Below, piece after piece: positions 26,000 through 34,903 of a DNA stretch of 46,468 nt. The position numbers and the translations under genes are program-made. Within the stretch, counting starts at the first letter, position 1. Each line of letters starts with the position of its first letter. Under the pieces are notes generated by a model, which worked only from the letters and a program-made list of their open reading frames with translations, ran no database searches and was not told where the DNA came from. This stretch comes from Paraburkholderia sp. UYCP14C (GTDB lineage: Bacteria > Pseudomonadota > Gammaproteobacteria > Burkholderiales > Burkholderiaceae). The DNA lies in assembly GCF_004197395.1 (NCBI RefSeq), contig NZ_SELS01000059.1:1-46468 (forward strand), written 5' to 3'.

Positions 26000-26872
26000 T
26001 CAAGGCCGCTGATTCGACGGATGCTCCAGCGCCGGCGGCTTCACGCAGCCGAGCGTGTATTTGAGCGCGGCGGGCAACAGCGCGCTCCACACCTCCCACG
26101 TGTGGCCGCCGTCGATGATCCGCAGCGCCGCCGGATTGCCTGCGAGGCGCAGATGCGTGTACAGCAGCGACGCGTCGGCCTGGATGTCGAGATCGTCGTC
26201 GCCGGATGCGATGAACATCGGCAGGCGATACGGCCGGCTCATATAGCGGTCCCACTGCGCCGGATAGTTCAGCTCGTGCCACACGCGCGGATCGAACTGG
26301 CGCTCGCCGAATACACCGACCCGCCGCGCCGCCGACGCGCGCGGCGGCTCGTTCGTATAGATCGCCGGACTGAGCAGCAGCGCGCCGCAAAACATCTCGG
26401 GTTGCGTCAGCGCGTAGCGCAGCGCGCCGAAGCCGCCCATCGACACACCGCCGATCATCCGGCCTGCGCGCTGCGTCGCGACCGCGTAGTGTGTTTCGAT
26501 TTCGGGCAGCAGATCGTCGAAGAACGCGCTCTCCATCTTCTCCTTGCGATCGACGTACCAGTCCGTGCCGCCTTGCGGCATCACGATCACGACGGGCGGG
26601 ATTTCCTTGCGCTCGATCAGCGTGTCCGCGGCACTCTGCAGATGACCTTGCGTGATCCAGTCGTTGGCGTCGCCGTTATTGCCGTGCAGCAGGTACAGCA
26701 CCGGCAGGCGCGGACCGTCCGCGCGATAGCCGCCCGGCAGGTAGATCGTGTAGTTCCAGTCGCGGCCGAGCGCATCGGAATGGAAACTGCGGCTCGCGAC
26801 CGTGCTCGCGAACGCGGGCGCGCCAACGGCGAAGGCAAGCAGTGCGAGAACGAAGCGGAGAAATCGACGCAT
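26000..26872 (-). CDS. Exported alpha/beta-hydrolase, esterase D type
   Basis: 290 residues. The signal peptide (MRRFLRFVLALLAFAVGAPA) is cut around residue 23. The fold is the PF00756 esterase type: LPVLYLLHGNNGDANDW for the oxyanion region, GGVSMGGFGALRYAL with the nucleophile serine near 145, an Asp in SGDDDLDIQ, and the catalytic His in IDGGHTWEVW. It probably hydrolyses a short acyl ester in the periplasm. The preceding co-directional gene is an OpgC-like acyltransferase, so the two could act on the same acylated glycan, which is inference only. Confidence 0.88.
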   Translation of the reverse strand: MRRFLRFVLALLAFAVGAPAFASTVASRSFHSDALGRDWNYTIYLPGGYRADGPRLPVLYLLHGNNGDANDWITQGHLQSAADTLIERKEIPPVVIVMPQGGTDWYVDRKEKMESAFFDDLLPEIETHYAVATQRAGRMIGGVSMGGFGALRYALTQPEMFCGALLLSPAIYTNEPPRASAARRVGVFGERQFDPRVWHELNYPAQWDRYMSRPYRLPMFIASGDDDLDIQADASLLYTHLRLAGNPAALRIIDGGHTWEVWSALLPAALKYTLGCVKPPALEHPSNQRP

Positions 26873-26993
26873 GGCAGTGGGGAAGGCCGGCTGGCGCGGG
26901 ATTCGCGCGCGGCCGTCATGCTATCAGCATTGGCGCCGGATTTGAGAGGGGATTGGCGGAAACGCAGAAGGCGCTTGATGCGCGCAAAGTTCT

Positions 26994-28103
26994 TCAGCCC
27001 GACGTCCGCAGCCGTCCGTCGACGATCCGTCCAACGACCCGCTTCAGCGGCTCCACCCCCAGCGCGACAACAAACAGCGCACCGACCGCGGCCGCATCGG
27101 CGAGCAGTCCGAGCGGATAGTTCAGGTAACCATCGGTCGCCGCGTACAGCACCGAGTCGACCACCAGCGAAATCACCGCGCCGGCAATGAAGCACAGCAA
27201 GCCCTGACGGCCGATCGCGCCGACCCACGGCAGCCGGCGCGCCACCTTCTTCGCCCAGCCGAGCTCGATCAGATTGGCGACGAGCCACGCGATCGCGAGG
27301 AAATTGCCCGCGCGCAGGTAGGACAGGTTCTGCTTGAGGCTCGCGGCGAGCGGCTCATGCAGCAAAAAGAGCTTGTAGTACGCGGCCCCCACGACCACCG
27401 CGAACGCCAGCACGCCGACGAGCCAGCCGAACCGGTGCGCGCTGATGCGCTGATAGACCGGCTGACAGCGCGCGAGCACGCCGAGCACGAACATCAGTTG
27501 CCACGCGAACGGGTTGAAGTCCCAGTGCATATCGGGCGCGGCGGGCAGGTACTGGCCGATCGCCGGCGCGCCGGCCCATAGCGCGAGGCTGCCGGCGAGC
27601 AGCAGCCACGGCTTGCTGCGCGCGAGCGGCAGAATCGCGGGCACCAGCAGCGCGAAGAACGCGTACATCGGCAGCACTGACGCGAGGTACGGCTGGCGGC
27701 GCAGCAGCACGATGTCGCGCAGCGCGGCAAGCGGCGTGTCGATCAGGTCGTCGAGATCGGTCGTGGGCAGATTCGGCCCGTCGATGCTGAAGGCGGTGAG
27801 CACCGCGCTGACCAGCAGCATCAGAGCGGCGGTAACGAGAAACGCGCGATAGATCTCGAACGAGCGGCGCAGGAAGCGGCCGCGCGCGATCGTCTCGTTG
27901 CGCCGCTCGGCGAGCGTCGCATAGGCGGTGGCGGTGGCGAATCCGCCGAGGAACACGAACACTTCGGCGGCATCGCACAGCGCGTACGCATGCAGCGTCA
28001 CGCGCGACAGAATGCTGCCGCCGATGTGATCGACGACGATGATCAGCAGAACCAGTCCGCGGAAAAAGTCGAGCTCGATCAGGCGGGAGGATGACTTGGC
28101 CAT
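26994..28103 (-). CDS. OpgC-family membrane acyltransferase
   Basis: 369 residues with about ten membrane helices. The opening RLIELDFFRGLVLLIIVVDH and the block YALCDAAEVFVFLGGFATATAY are characteristic of OpgC (PF10129), which succinylates osmoregulated periplasmic glucans. It starts at the ATG at 28103; the frame can begin at a TTG four codons earlier, but neither has a strong ribosome site. The gap to the esterase is 121 bp, same strand. Confidence 0.9.
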   Translation of the reverse strand: MAKSSSRLIELDFFRGLVLLIIVVDHIGGSILSRVTLHAYALCDAAEVFVFLGGFATATAYATLAERRNETIARGRFLRRSFEIYRAFLVTAALMLLVSAVLTAFSIDGPNLPTTDLDDLIDTPLAALRDIVLLRRQPYLASVLPMYAFFALLVPAILPLARSKPWLLLAGSLALWAGAPAIGQYLPAAPDMHWDFNPFAWQLMFVLGVLARCQPVYQRISAHRFGWLVGVLAFAVVVGAAYYKLFLLHEPLAASLKQNLSYLRAGNFLAIAWLVANLIELGWAKKVARRLPWVGAIGRQGLLCFIAGAVISLVVDSVLYAATDGYLNYPLGLLADAAAVGALFVVALGVEPLKRVVGRIVDGRLRTSG

Positions 28104-28630
28104 TGTTTGCGTCAAAAGCAGCCCCGTGCGACGGCGCGCTGATCCAGCGCGGCGGGCGTCTCACAAGGCTTTCTTATATGGGATTGGGTGATGCGGCGGT
28201 GAGGTGATCCGTGCTGGCTTCGCCCGTGGCCTACCTCGCCACGCGCGGCCGCCTTCGCGAGGCGGCCGTGTCAGCGGGGTGTAATGATGACCCTCGCTGC
28301 GGCATCGAGTTCCGCTGCATCGCAGCAAAGGCGCAGGATTATATTTCTTTTCGTGACAATGCCGCAGCGAGATCGGCAGCAGCGGCTGCCGTTTACCTGA
28401 AGCGACGTTTCGAAAAAAGAGGCAGCAACGCGCAGTGGAGAATTAGCAACATTCTCGATGATCGGCGCATCCACTCATGGACGGCCAGACGATGTCGTGT
28501 GAGGATTTCTGGAAAGAGCAGAGCTTGGAGCAGTCTTCAGAACTGCTGGGAAAGTGTCGAGAATAAAGAGCAAAGAGAACAAGACGGCCGGATCGAGTTG
28601 TCCTATCACTCGAGGTGCAGGGAGATCATC
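28104..28630. other. Long intergenic region before the porin
   Basis: About 527 bp without a credible gene, although a frame continuous with the porin is open back to 28211. That upstream reading has no protein character and no homology I recognise. The region is relatively AT-rich around 28330-28450 and should hold the porin promoter and a long leader. I could not place a convincing -35/-10 pair. Confidence 0.55.
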
Positions 28631-29809
28631 ATGAACAAGCAAGTGTTCGCGCTGGCTGTCTCCGTTGCTACGTCCGCCGTTCTTGCCGCGCCTGCCGCGG
28701 CCCAGACTAGCGTCACCCTGTATGGCGTGATCGACGAAGGCATCAACTACACGAACAACGTCGGCCACGGCCATGTTTATGAACTCGCGAGCGGTCTTGC
28801 GCAGGGGAGCCGCTGGGGCTTGAAGGGTTCCGAAGATCTCGGCGGCGGCCTGAAGGCGATCTTTCAGCTCGAGAACGGGTTCGATCTGAATTCCGGGCAG
28901 CTCGGGCAGGGCGGCCGCCTGTTCGGCCGTCAGGCTTTCGTCGGACTCAGCTCGCAGGCGTACGGCACGCTGACGTTCGGCCGGCAATACGATTCGGTCG
29001 TCGACTATCTGGCGCAGACCACGGCCAACGGCAGTTGGGGCGGCCAGCTGTTCTCGCATCCGTACGACAACGACAACACCGACAACACCTTCCGCCTCGA
29101 CAACACGGTCAAGTACACGAGCCCGTCGATCTCGGGCTTCCAGTTCGGCGGCACCTACAGCTTCAGCAACGACACGAACTTCGCCAACAATCGCGCGTAC
29201 AGCTTCGGCGGCCAGTATACGTACGGCGGGCTGCTGGTCGCGGCCGCCTATCTGCAGGCGGACAATCCGGGCAACGGCTCGAACGGGGCGATCACCGCGA
29301 ACGACGCCGGCTTCGTCGCGACGCGGTTGCGCGTGTTCGGCGGCGGCATTACCTATACGTTCGGACCGGCGACGGCGGGCTTCGTCTATAGCAACTCGAA
29401 CTATCTGGAGCCGACCGCCAAGGGCTATCTCGGCATCGAGCCGCTGGTGCCGCTGGTGCCGGTCACCCCGCCGGGCGTGCTGTTGAACTCGCTCAAGTAT
29501 CAGAACTTCGAGGTCAACGGTAAGTATCAGTTTTCGCCTGCGCTGTTCGTCGGCGCCCAGTACGTGTACACGATGGAAACCTACGACGCCTCGAACGGCA
29601 GCGTGAAGCCGCGCATCCATACGTTCGGGCTGATGGCGGACTACAACCTGTCCAAGCGCACCGACGTCTATCTGCAAGGCGCCTATCAACAGGTCACCGG
29701 CGATTCCACGCTGTCGATCCTCGACTTCGCATTCATCCCCGGCACGCAGTCGCCGTCGTCGACGAACAAGCAGGTCGTCGTGCGCGCGGCGATCCGGCAT
29801 AAGTTCTAG
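28631..29809 (+). CDS. Gram-negative trimeric porin (Burkholderia type)
   Basis: 392 residues. A signal peptide (MNKQVFALAVSVATSAVLAA, cut after PAAAQ) is followed by the hallmark start SVTLYGVIDEGINYTNN. Inside are GSRWGLKGSEDLGGGLKAIFQLENGF and GRQAFVGLSSQAYGTLTFGRQYD. It ends in a C-terminal aromatic-type strand, VVVRAAIRHKF, the outer-membrane assembly signal. It forms a general diffusion pore in the outer membrane. GGAG lies six bases before the ATG at 28631. Confidence 0.95.
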   Translation: MNKQVFALAVSVATSAVLAAPAAAQTSVTLYGVIDEGINYTNNVGHGHVYELASGLAQGSRWGLKGSEDLGGGLKAIFQLENGFDLNSGQLGQGGRLFGRQAFVGLSSQAYGTLTFGRQYDSVVDYLAQTTANGSWGGQLFSHPYDNDNTDNTFRLDNTVKYTSPSISGFQFGGTYSFSNDTNFANNRAYSFGGQYTYGGLLVAAAYLQADNPGNGSNGAITANDAGFVATRLRVFGGGITYTFGPATAGFVYSNSNYLEPTAKGYLGIEPLVPLVPVTPPGVLLNSLKYQNFEVNGKYQFSPALFVGAQYVYTMETYDASNGSVKPRIHTFGLMADYNLSKRTDVYLQGAYQQVTGDSTLSILDFAFIPGTQSPSSTNKQVVVRAAIRHKF

Positions 29810-29830
29810 TTCGCTGCGCGTCAACGCGAA

Positions 29831-29866
29831 AAGCCAGCCTACGGATTTCGCAGGCTGGCTTTTTTT
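29831..29866 (+). terminator. Rho-independent terminator after the porin
   Basis: AAGCCAGCCT and AGGCTGGCTT form a 10-bp stem with an 11-base loop, followed by a run of T. Confidence 0.92.
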
Positions 29867-30236
29867 GCGCCCTCCGCCTCGACGCATGGCTATTCAAGTT
29901 CCCCTCGCGTCTGCCGATAAGTCGAATGTCAACAAATCTGAACACGCGGCGGACAAGCGGCGATGTGCGCGTCGTTGGCGTCCCGAAACCCGTGCCTTCG
30001 TAACGCGGAAATACCGCTCGTAACGTCTGTATCAGAGTGTGTGGCGCGGGGCGTTTTTATTAAACGACACTTTAGAATTCCGCCAGAAATTTGATCGGCA
30101 AGCAGGCACGCAATGAGCGCCGTACGAGGCGGCTCCGGCGTGTCGTCGGGGCGGGTCGCGCGGCCGAAGTTCGCGCGCCTGGTCGGCGGCATCGGGCTAT
30201 CCGGCTTGCGCATCCATACAGCAGGAGTCGAACAGG
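29867..30236. other. Intergenic region before the NlpD-like gene
   Basis: 370 bp, with an AT-richer stretch near 30053-30085. The 118-codon minus-strand frame here lacks coding character. I see no marked regulatory site. Confidence 0.5.
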
Positions 30237-31166
30237 ATGAGAATGCGTTTCGACAGAACGATATTGGCCGGTCTCGCCGGCGCATGGGTCGCGCTGGCCG
30301 TCAGCGGTTGCGCGAACGTCGGGCAGCCGAATGCGCAGAACGGCCCGGCAACCGGTGCCGCGACGGCAAATGCGACGGCAACAGCGTCCGGCGACCCGGC
30401 GGCGGCCGCGCCGCTGTCGATCGATGGCAGCGATAACGCGTCGCTGAAAAAGTCGCCGCCGCTCGTCTATCGGGTCAGGCGCGGCGACACGCTCGCGCGG
30501 GTCGCGCAGCATCATCACATCAGCGTCAAGCAGTTGCAGGCATGGAACGGGCTGAAGGCGTCGGCGCGGCTGAAGCCGGGGCAGGTGCTGCACGTCGCGT
30601 CGCCGGAGACGGTGCGCGCGGCGAAGGTGGCCAATGCGGCCGCCGCCGCGAAGGCCGCGGCGCAAGCCGCGCCGCAGACCGCTTCACAAGCATTGGCGCC
30701 CACGTCGGCACAAGCTTCCGCTCAACCCGCCGCAGCGGCTCCGGATGCCACCGACGTCCGCGAAGTCACGCAGGAAACCCGCCGGCATGCGAGCAGCGTG
30801 ACGCTCGCGTGGCCTGCCGCGGGCAGCGTCGTCGAAGCGTTCCAGCCGGGCGAAACGCGCGGCATCGAAATCGGCGGCAAAGCGGGCGATCCGGTGCGAG
30901 CCGCCGCCGACGGCAAGGTGATGTACGCGGGCACCGGACTGAACGGCTACGGCAGCCTGATCATCGTCCAACACAACAAGGATTTTCTGACCGCGTATTC
31001 GCACAACCGCAAGCTGATGGTCAAGATGGGCGACATCGTCCGCAAGGGACAGCAGATCGCAGAGATGGGCGACGAGAGCAACTCGCGCGTGTCGGTCGGC
31101 TTCGAAGTGCGGCGCGACGGCAAGCCGGTCGATCCGCTGCCTTATCTGCCGCAGGGGCGCGGTTGA
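30237..31166 (+). CDS. NlpD-like lipoprotein, LysM plus degenerate LytM (M23) domain
   Basis: 309 residues. A lipoprotein signal ends in the lipobox VSGC near residue 25. LysM (YRVRRGDTLARVAQHHHISV to LKPGQVLHV) spans about residues 76-120. A low-complexity Ala/Gln linker is followed by an M23-type domain. The catalytic HxxxD and final HxH histidines are replaced (TRGIEIGG and VGFEVRRDG), so it should be an inactive peptidase that activates an amidase at the septum, as E. coli NlpD and EnvC do. It is encoded apart from any rpoS or surE gene, so it is a second or accessory NlpD-like factor. The ATG at 30237 follows AGGAG at a 9-base spacing; 30243 is possible. Confidence 0.88.
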   Translation: MRMRFDRTILAGLAGAWVALAVSGCANVGQPNAQNGPATGAATANATATASGDPAAAAPLSIDGSDNASLKKSPPLVYRVRRGDTLARVAQHHHISVKQLQAWNGLKASARLKPGQVLHVASPETVRAAKVANAAAAAKAAAQAAPQTASQALAPTSAQASAQPAAAAPDATDVREVTQETRRHASSVTLAWPAAGSVVEAFQPGETRGIEIGGKAGDPVRAAADGKVMYAGTGLNGYGSLIIVQHNKDFLTAYSHNRKLMVKMGDIVRKGQQIAEMGDESNSRVSVGFEVRRDGKPVDPLPYLPQGRG

Positions 31167-31417
31167 GCTTCGGCGTTCCCGCAAAAGCTCACCTTGAATT
31201 TATTCAGCTAAACCAGGTAATTCGATCGGCCGCATAGTCTGCGGCGTCGATCAATCGTTGCGAAATTCCCTTCCCGTCAGAGCATTCCGCTCAATCCACA
31301 CAAAAATACCGAGCATCGATCATGCGGTCTCGCCCCGCAGCCGCTTATGAACGGTGAGGAAATGCGGGAGCCGGCAGGCAGCGCGCACGCCGCCGCCGTG
31401 CTCCGCGCGAAGCGCCG

Positions 31418-31816
31418 TTACGCGGTTTGCACGCCGCGCAGCAAGCGCGATACCTCGCCGTGGTAATGCAGGATCGCCGGATCGGCCTGCAACAGCGGCA
31501 GATAACGCGGCATGAAGTGATTGTTCGGTTGCTCGGGCGAGAACAGGCCGACCACGGCCTCCGCGGTCGCGAGACGGTCGCCCGCATCGGCTTCCGCGTC
31601 GTCGAGAATTTCGTCGACGCTCGCGATCACCGTGGATAGCGGCGTCAGCCAGCGAAACCCCGAACCATTGATCAGCACCTGCAGGAATGCCGCGGGCGTT
31701 ACCGGGCCGAACTCCTTTTCGTAGACGGCGCGTTCGTGATCGAGAATCGCCTTGTGCAGCGCAAGCAATGGTCGGCGAATGTCCGTGAGGAATTGAGTGC
31801 ATTGCGGGTCGTTCAT
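31418..31816 (-). CDS. Conserved hypothetical protein
   Basis: 132 residues, no signal or membrane helix, acidic, predicted mostly helical. It has several histidines (LALHKAILDHERAVYEKEFG, NNHFMPRY, ILHYHGEV), a spacing that could suit a metal site or a four-helix bundle, but I cannot assign a family. AGGAG sits seven bases before the ATG at 31816; a longer start at 31858 is less likely. Confidence 0.7.
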   Translation of the reverse strand: MNDPQCTQFLTDIRRPLLALHKAILDHERAVYEKEFGPVTPAAFLQVLINGSGFRWLTPLSTVIASVDEILDDAEADAGDRLATAEAVVGLFSPEQPNNHFMPRYLPLLQADPAILHYHGEVSRLLRGVQTA

Positions 31817-31858
31817 CGGCGGCTCCTGCGGCTGAAGTGACTCGACGGAATCGCGCAT

Positions 31859-31885
31859 CGCAACACCGCGCAGTGCGGTGTTGCG
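31859..31885. other. Strong hairpin upstream of the hypothetical gene
   Basis: CGCAACACCGC-GCAGT-GCGGTGTTGCG, a perfect 11-bp stem, 43 bp before the leftward start at 31816. There is no T-run, so it is more like an operator or leader hairpin. The rest of 31886-32176 shows no gene; a TACAAT box near 32016 lacks a -35 partner. Confidence 0.55.
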
Positions 31886-32176
31886 GGTCGCGCGATCACG
31901 CTAACGGATCGATCCGTCGATGGTAACGCATCGCCCCCGCCGACACATGCGATGCACCCCGCATAGCATGCCCCGTGCCGCCTGGCACGTCCAAAGCGGA
32001 CTTCTTTCGACACGACTACAATCGGCCGGCTTTCTCGCGATACCCGCTCGATCATAGGCCGCTTTTCATCGCCTATTAGCGCGACATACCGAACAAAACC
32101 GACACATGTTCGCGCTCTGATGCGGTGTCGCGATCTAAACCGCATGACCACAACAACACCCCCACTGGAGCCGCTC

Positions 32177-32632
32177 ATGACAATGCTCAATATCAACGGC
32201 GAAACCCATACCGTCGATGCCCCGCCCGACATGCCCCTGCTGTGGGTGCTGCGTGATCTCGTCGGGTTGACCGGCACCAAGTTCGGCTGCGGCATTGCGC
32301 AATGCGGCGCATGCACCGTGCATCTCGATGGCGTCGCGGTGCGCTCGTGCGTGTTTCCGGCGGCGGCCGTCGGCGACCGAAAGATCGTCACGATCGAAGC
32401 GGTCGGCGCCACGCCCACGGGTCAGAAAGTGCAGCAGGCCTGGCGTGAGCTCGACGTCGTGCAATGCGGCTACTGTCAGTCGGGGCAGGTGATGTCGGCC
32501 GCGTCGCTGCTGGCGCGCAATCCCAACCCAAGCGACGCTGACATCGACGCCGCGATGGCCGGCAACATCTGCCGCTGCGGCACCTATCACCGCGTGCGCG
32601 CTGCGATCAAGCACGCCGCGAAGGGGGCCTGA
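32177..32632 (+). CDS. 2Fe-2S subunit of a xanthine-dehydrogenase-family enzyme (IorA/NicA type)
   Basis: 151 residues. The plant-type ferredoxin cluster is [15 protein letters not shown] with Cys in VRSCVF, and the second 2Fe-2S site is [10 protein letters not shown] with [12 protein letters not shown]. The protein carries electrons from the molybdopterin subunit that follows one base after its stop. GGAG is six bases before the ATG at 32177. The closest named relatives are isoquinoline 1-oxidoreductase alpha, nicotinate dehydrogenase small subunit and AldF-type aldehyde dehydrogenases. Confidence 0.92.
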   Translation: MTMLNINGETHTVDAPPDMPLLWVLRDLVGLTGTKFGCGIAQCGACTVHLDGVAVRSCVFPAAAVGDRKIVTIEAVGATPTGQKVQQAWRELDVVQCGYCQSGQVMSAASLLARNPNPSDADIDAAMAGNICRCGTYHRVRAAIKHAAKGA

Positions 32633-32633
32633 C

Positions 32634-34886
32634 ATGTCGCAGGGATTGCTCGATGCACAGAACGGCACGCGGTCGTCGGACACGAACACGCGGCATGCGC
32701 GCGGCATCTCGCGGCGCAGCTTCCTCAAATTCGGCGTGACGGTCGGCGCCGCGGCCGGCGGCGGTCTGCTGCTCGGCTTCAGCATGCCGGCCGCGAGCCA
32801 GGATCAGAAGGCGGGCAAGAGCGTGATCGGCGGCGATGCGAACGAGGCGCCGCAAAGCGGCGTGTTCGCGCCGAACGCGTTCATCCAGATCGACACCGCC
32901 GGCAAGATCACGCTCGTGATCCCGAAGGTCGAAATGGGTCAGGGCGTTTATACGTCGATCCCGATGCTGATCGCCGAGGAACTCGAAGTGCCGCTCGACA
33001 CGGTCACGCTCGATCACGCGCCGCCCAACGCGAAACTCTTCACGGACCCGCTGCTCGGCGGGCAGTTGACCGGCGGCTCGACGTCGATCCGCTTCGCGTG
33101 GGAGCCGATGCGCCGCGCGGGCGCGAGCGCGCGGGTGCTGCTGATCAACGCGGCCGCGCAGCAATGGCAGGTCGATCCGGCCAGTTGCCATGCGCAGGCC
33201 GGGCAGGTGATCCACGCGGCCAGCAATCGCAGCGCGAGCTATGGTCAGCTTGCGCAGGCCGCCTCCGCGCTGCCCGCGCCGCAGAACGTGCCGTTGAAAG
33301 ACCCGAAGGATTTCAAGCTGATCGGCACGCCGGCGAAGCGTCTGGATTCGCCGGAGAAGGTCGACGGCACCGCGCAGTTCGGCCTCGACGTGCGCTTGCC
33401 CGAGATGGTCTACGCGGCGATCGCGAACTGTCCGGTGTTCGGCGGCACGCTCGCCAGCGTCGACGATACGCACGCGAAGACGATCCCCGGCGTGCGCGAG
33501 ATCATCAAGCTCGACAACGCGGTCGCGGTGATCGGCGCTCACACGTGGGCCGCGAAGCGCGGCCTGCAGGCGCTCGACATCAAGTGGAACGAAGGCGCGG
33601 GCGCGCAGGTATCGATGAAGCGCATCGTCGACGATCTCGCGGCGGCCTCGCAACACGGCGGCGCGGTCGCACGCAAGGACGGCGACGTCGGCCGCGCGTT
33701 CGGCGACGCGAAGTCGCGCGTCGACGCGGTCTACCAGCAGCCGTTCCTCGCGCACGCGACGATGGAGCCGGTCAACGCCACGGTCCACGTGCGCGCCGAC
33801 GCGTGCGAAATCTGGCTCGGCTCGCAGGTGCCGACGCGCGTCGTCGATGCGGCGGCCGCGGTCACGGGCTTGCCTGCCGACAAGATCATCGTGCACAACC
33901 ATCTGATCGGCGGCGGCTTTGGCCGGCGGCTCGAAACCGACATGGTCACCCAGGCCGTGAAGGTCGGCAAACAGGTGTCGACGCCGGTCAAGGTGCTGTG
34001 GACCCGTGAGGAAGACATCCAGCACGACATGTACCGGCCGTACTACTACGACACGATCTCGGCCGGGCTCGACGCGAACGGCAAGCCGATCGCCTGGCAG
34101 CATCGGATTGCCGGTTCGTCGATCCTGGCGCGCTTCGCGCCGCCCGCGGTGAAGAACGGAGTCGACCCCGACGCGGTGGAAGTTGCCGCCGATCTGCCGT
34201 ACGACCTGCCGAACCAGCTGGTCGACTACGTGCGCGTGGAGCCGCACGCGGTGCCTACCGCGTTCTGGCGCGGCGTCGGGCCGACGCGCGGCACCTTCGT
34301 GGTCGAGAGTTTCATCGACGAACTCGCCGCGCACGCGAAGATCGATCCGGTGCAGTACCGGCGCGATCTGCTTGGCAAATCGCCGCGCGCGTTGAACGTG
34401 CTGAACGCGGCCGCGCAAGCCGGCAACTGGGGCAGCGCGCTGCCCAAGGGGCAAGGGCGCGGCATCTCGGTGATGCACGCGTTCGGCAGCTTCTTCGCGA
34501 TCGTCGTCGAGGTCGCCGTCGAGCAGGGCGAGGTGACGGTCAAGCGCGTGAACTGCGCGGTCGATTGCGGGATGTTCGTCAATCCGAACACGATCGAGGC
34601 GCAGGTGCAGGGCGGCATCATCTTCGGCATCACGGCGGCGCTTTACAGCGAGATCACGATCAAGGACGGTCGCGTCGAGCAGAACAATTTCACCGACTAC
34701 CGGATCCTGCGTATCCACGAGACGCCGCCGATCGACGTGCATATCGTGAAGAGCGGCGAGGCGCCCGGCGGCATCGGCGAACCCGGCACCGCGGCGCTCG
34801 CGCCCGCGCTGACCAACGCGATCTATGCGGCCACCGGCACGCGGCTGCGGCAATTGCCGGTTGGCCGTCAACTGCACAGCGCGTGA
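32634..34886 (+). CDS. Molybdopterin-binding subunit, IorB/NicB type, Tat-exported
   Basis: 750 residues. The Tat signal ISRRSFLKFGVTVGAAAGGG shows export of the folded enzyme. The molybdenum hydroxylase fold follows, with KVEMGQGVYTSIPMLIAEEL, LLGGQLTGGSTSIRFAWEP, NHLIGGGFGRRLETDM and, near the end, GGIGEPGTAALAPALTNA including the catalytic Glu. It oxidises an aldehyde or a nitrogen heterocycle, transferring electrons through the 2Fe-2S subunit to the cytochrome c encoded next. The substrate cannot be told from the sequence. Confidence 0.92.
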   Translation: MSQGLLDAQNGTRSSDTNTRHARGISRRSFLKFGVTVGAAAGGGLLLGFSMPAASQDQKAGKSVIGGDANEAPQSGVFAPNAFIQIDTAGKITLVIPKVEMGQGVYTSIPMLIAEELEVPLDTVTLDHAPPNAKLFTDPLLGGQLTGGSTSIRFAWEPMRRAGASARVLLINAAAQQWQVDPASCHAQAGQVIHAASNRSASYGQLAQAASALPAPQNVPLKDPKDFKLIGTPAKRLDSPEKVDGTAQFGLDVRLPEMVYAAIANCPVFGGTLASVDDTHAKTIPGVREIIKLDNAVAVIGAHTWAAKRGLQALDIKWNEGAGAQVSMKRIVDDLAAASQHGGAVARKDGDVGRAFGDAKSRVDAVYQQPFLAHATMEPVNATVHVRADACEIWLGSQVPTRVVDAAAAVTGLPADKIIVHNHLIGGGFGRRLETDMVTQAVKVGKQVSTPVKVLWTREEDIQHDMYRPYYYDTISAGLDANGKPIAWQHRIAGSSILARFAPPAVKNGVDPDAVEVAADLPYDLPNQLVDYVRVEPHAVPTAFWRGVGPTRGTFVVESFIDELAAHAKIDPVQYRRDLLGKSPRALNVLNAAAQAGNWGSALPKGQGRGISVMHAFGSFFAIVVEVAVEQGEVTVKRVNCAVDCGMFVNPNTIEAQVQGGIIFGITAALYSEITIKDGRVEQNNFTDYRILRIHETPPIDVHIVKSGEAPGGIGEPGTAALAPALTNAIYAATGTRLRQLPVGRQLHSA

Positions 34887-34903
34887 CGCGAAAGGAGCCC
34901 GAC

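Noticed and set aside
28211-28630. A 140-codon extension of the porin upstream
   Set aside because: The porin signal peptide and GGAG site mark 28631 as the start. The upstream codons have no protein character.
29929-30285. 118-codon frame on the minus strand before the NlpD-like gene
   Set aside because: It overlaps the start of the lipoprotein gene, has no ribosome site and no recognisable motif.
32010-32025. TACAAT as a promoter of the dehydrogenase genes
   Set aside because: No acceptable -35 sequence lies 16-18 bp upstream.
32607-34877. 756-codon open frame on the minus strand
   Set aside because: It is antisense to the molybdopterin subunit, whose motifs are clear. Its translation is Arg/Asp/His-rich noise.
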